Assembly: GCA_020029625.1 (NCBI GenBank)
Contig: JAIBJP010000095.1
Coordinates: forward strand, 1-5,501
Reading direction: 5' to 3'
Length of the DNA: 5,501 nt
Origin: Actinomycetota bacterium
GTDB lineage: Bacteria > Actinomycetota > Thermoleophilia > Gaiellales > Gaiellaceae
Part shown: piece by piece, positions 4,432-5,501 of the stretch
Numbering within the stretch: position 1 is the stretch's first letter
Layout of the letters: the number at the start of each line of letters is the position of its first letter
Notes under the pieces: generated by a model
Database searches by the model: none
Seen by the model: only the letters and a program-made list of their open reading frames with translations
What the model was told of the DNA's origin: nothing
Translations under genes and position numbers: made by a program

Positions 4432-5501
4432 ATGAGCGAGACCGCCTTCGAGATCGTTCCGGCCGTCGAGACGGACGAGGCGCCGCCGCACGTCGGCACC
4501 CTCGTCCTCAAATTCGGTGGAACGTCCGTCGCCGATCCCGAGAAGATCCGGCGGGTCGCCGCGCGTCTCGTCGCGGCCAAGCGGGCGGGCGGGCGCGTCG
4601 TCGGCGTCGTCTCGGCCATGGGCCAGCACACGGACGAGCTCGTGGCTCTCGCGCGCGAGGTGTCCCCTCGCCCCGAGCCTCGCGAGCTGGACATGCTCAT
4701 CTCGGTCGGCGAGCGGGTCTCCTGCGCCCTCGTTGCCATGGCCATCTCCGACCTCGATCAACAAGCGATCTCCTTGACCGGCTCGCAGGCGGGCATCGTC
4801 ACCGACACCGTCCACGGGAAGGCGAAGATCGTGGAGGTGCGCGCCCCAGGGCTCGCGCGGATCCACCAGGCGCTCGATGAGGACAAGATCGTGCTCGTCG
4901 CGGGGTTCCAGGGCGTATCCACCGATTTCAACATCACGACGCTCGGCCGCGGCGGCTCCGACACGACCGCCGTCGCCCTCGCGGCCGCGCTCAGCGCCGA
5001 CGCGTGCGAGATCTATACCGACGTCGACGGCGTCTTCACGGCCGACCCTCGCATCGTTCCGGACGCGCGCAAGCTCCACGCGGTCAGCTACGAAGAGATG
5101 CTCGAGATGGCGGCCTCGGGTGCGCGGGTGCTTGCGCTACGCTCGGTGGAGTTCGCGCGGAACCACGCCGTGAAGCTCCACGTCCGCTCCACCTTCACCG
5201 AGGAGACCGGAACGTGGATCACCGAGGAGGACGAGCGCATGCTGGAGAAGGCGATGATCTCGGGCGTCACGCACACGCTCGAGGAGGCTGTCTACCGCGT
5301 CGAGGGCGTCGACCGAGCCGACCTCTTCTCCGCCCTGGCCGAAGCGCCCGTCTCGGTGGACACCATCATCCAGACCGACGGCCCGATCCTCTTTTCGGCG
5401 CCGGTCGAGGATCGCGAGCAGACCGCGGCGGTGCTCGACCGGCTCGGAGCGAAGTGGAACGAGCAGGACGGCCTCGGCAAGGTGAGCGTGATCGGGGCCG
5501 G
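4432..5501 (+). CDS. lysC: Aspartate kinase, C-terminus beyond window
   Basis: Phosphorylates aspartate to 4-phospho-aspartate, the first step towards lysine/diaminopimelate, threonine and methionine. 356 complete codons are visible; the frame is open at the right edge. The amino acid kinase domain shows KFGGTSV (27-33), SVGER (91-95), GFQGVSTDFNITTLGRGGSD (158-177) and TDVDGVFTADPR (196-207). A regulatory ACT region begins at about 278 (SGVTHTLEEAVYRVEGVDRADLF). The first ACT repeat lacks about five residues in the loop after the first strand compared with the usual GVxDxPGxAAxxF pattern. The N-terminus carries about 20 extra acidic residues before KFGG; no other in-frame start codon occurs there, so ATG 4432 stands. 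It begins 5 nt after the recR stop with no clear Shine-Dalgarno, suggesting translational coupling. Confidence 0.95.
   Translation, partial: MSETAFEIVPAVETDEAPPHVGTLVLKFGGTSVADPEKIRRVAARLVAAKRAGGRVVGVVSAMGQHTDELVALAREVSPRPEPRELDMLISVGERVSCALVAMAISDLDQQAISLTGSQAGIVTDTVHGKAKIVEVRAPGLARIHQALDEDKIVLVAGFQGVSTDFNITTLGRGGSDTTAVALAAALSADACEIYTDVDGVFTADPRIVPDARKLHAVSYEEMLEMAASGARVLALRSVEFARNHAVKLHVRSTFTEETGTWITEEDERMLEKAMISGVTHTLEEAVYRVEGVDRADLFSALAEAPVSVDTIIQTDGPILFSAPVEDREQTAAVLDRLGAKWNEQDGLGKVSVIGA

Noticed and set aside
4141..5079. Minus-strand frame of 312 codons opposite recR and the aspartate kinase gene
   Set aside because: It spans two well-supported plus-strand genes and shows no motif of its own.

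Overview
The window is GC-rich DNA from a high-GC bacterium. The plus-strand order small SRP RNA, dnaX, ybaB, recR, aspartate kinase, together with GTG/ATG starts and strong G/C third-position bias, suggests an Actinomycetota-type genome, possibly a deep-branching class such as Thermoleophilia. The taxon is an inference from gene order and codon use; no marker was searched.

Layout. On the minus strand at the left, 1-754 holds the N-terminal part of a secreted lipoprotein with TolB/PD40-type beta-propeller repeats; it runs off the left edge. Next, at 836-876, is the 3' half of a tRNA-Arg(CCG), cut exactly at the anticodon loop. This is the usual scar of tyrosine-recombinase integration. An unrecognised small minus-strand ORF (829-1230) with less G/C-biased codons reads into this fragment and takes its last codons from it. 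A complete tRNA-Val(CAC) follows on the minus strand (1337-1408) with a hairpin just beyond its 3' end.

From 1578 rightwards everything reads on the plus strand: a 97-nt SRP 4.5S-type RNA, then dnaX (clamp-loader tau subunit), ybaB (nucleoid-associated protein, overlapping dnaX by ATGA), recR (recombination mediator) and the start of an aspartate kinase gene that leaves the right edge. The dnaX-ybaB-recR block is a conserved replication/repair cluster. The aspartate kinase begins 5 nt after recR and is probably co-transcribed and translationally coupled.

The most interesting item is the 182-nt gap between ybaB and recR. It can fold into a three-way junction of about 115 nt: a 13-bp closing stem, a GNRA-like hairpin arm and a perfect 11-bp hairpin. 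The 5' strand of the closing stem is also complementary, 12 of 13 positions, to the recR Shine-Dalgarno region. The two pairings exclude each other, which is the layout of a translational riboswitch or RNA switch controlling recR and possibly the aspartate kinase gene. I could not match it to a known class by eye.

No CRISPR array, insertion sequence or transposase is visible.
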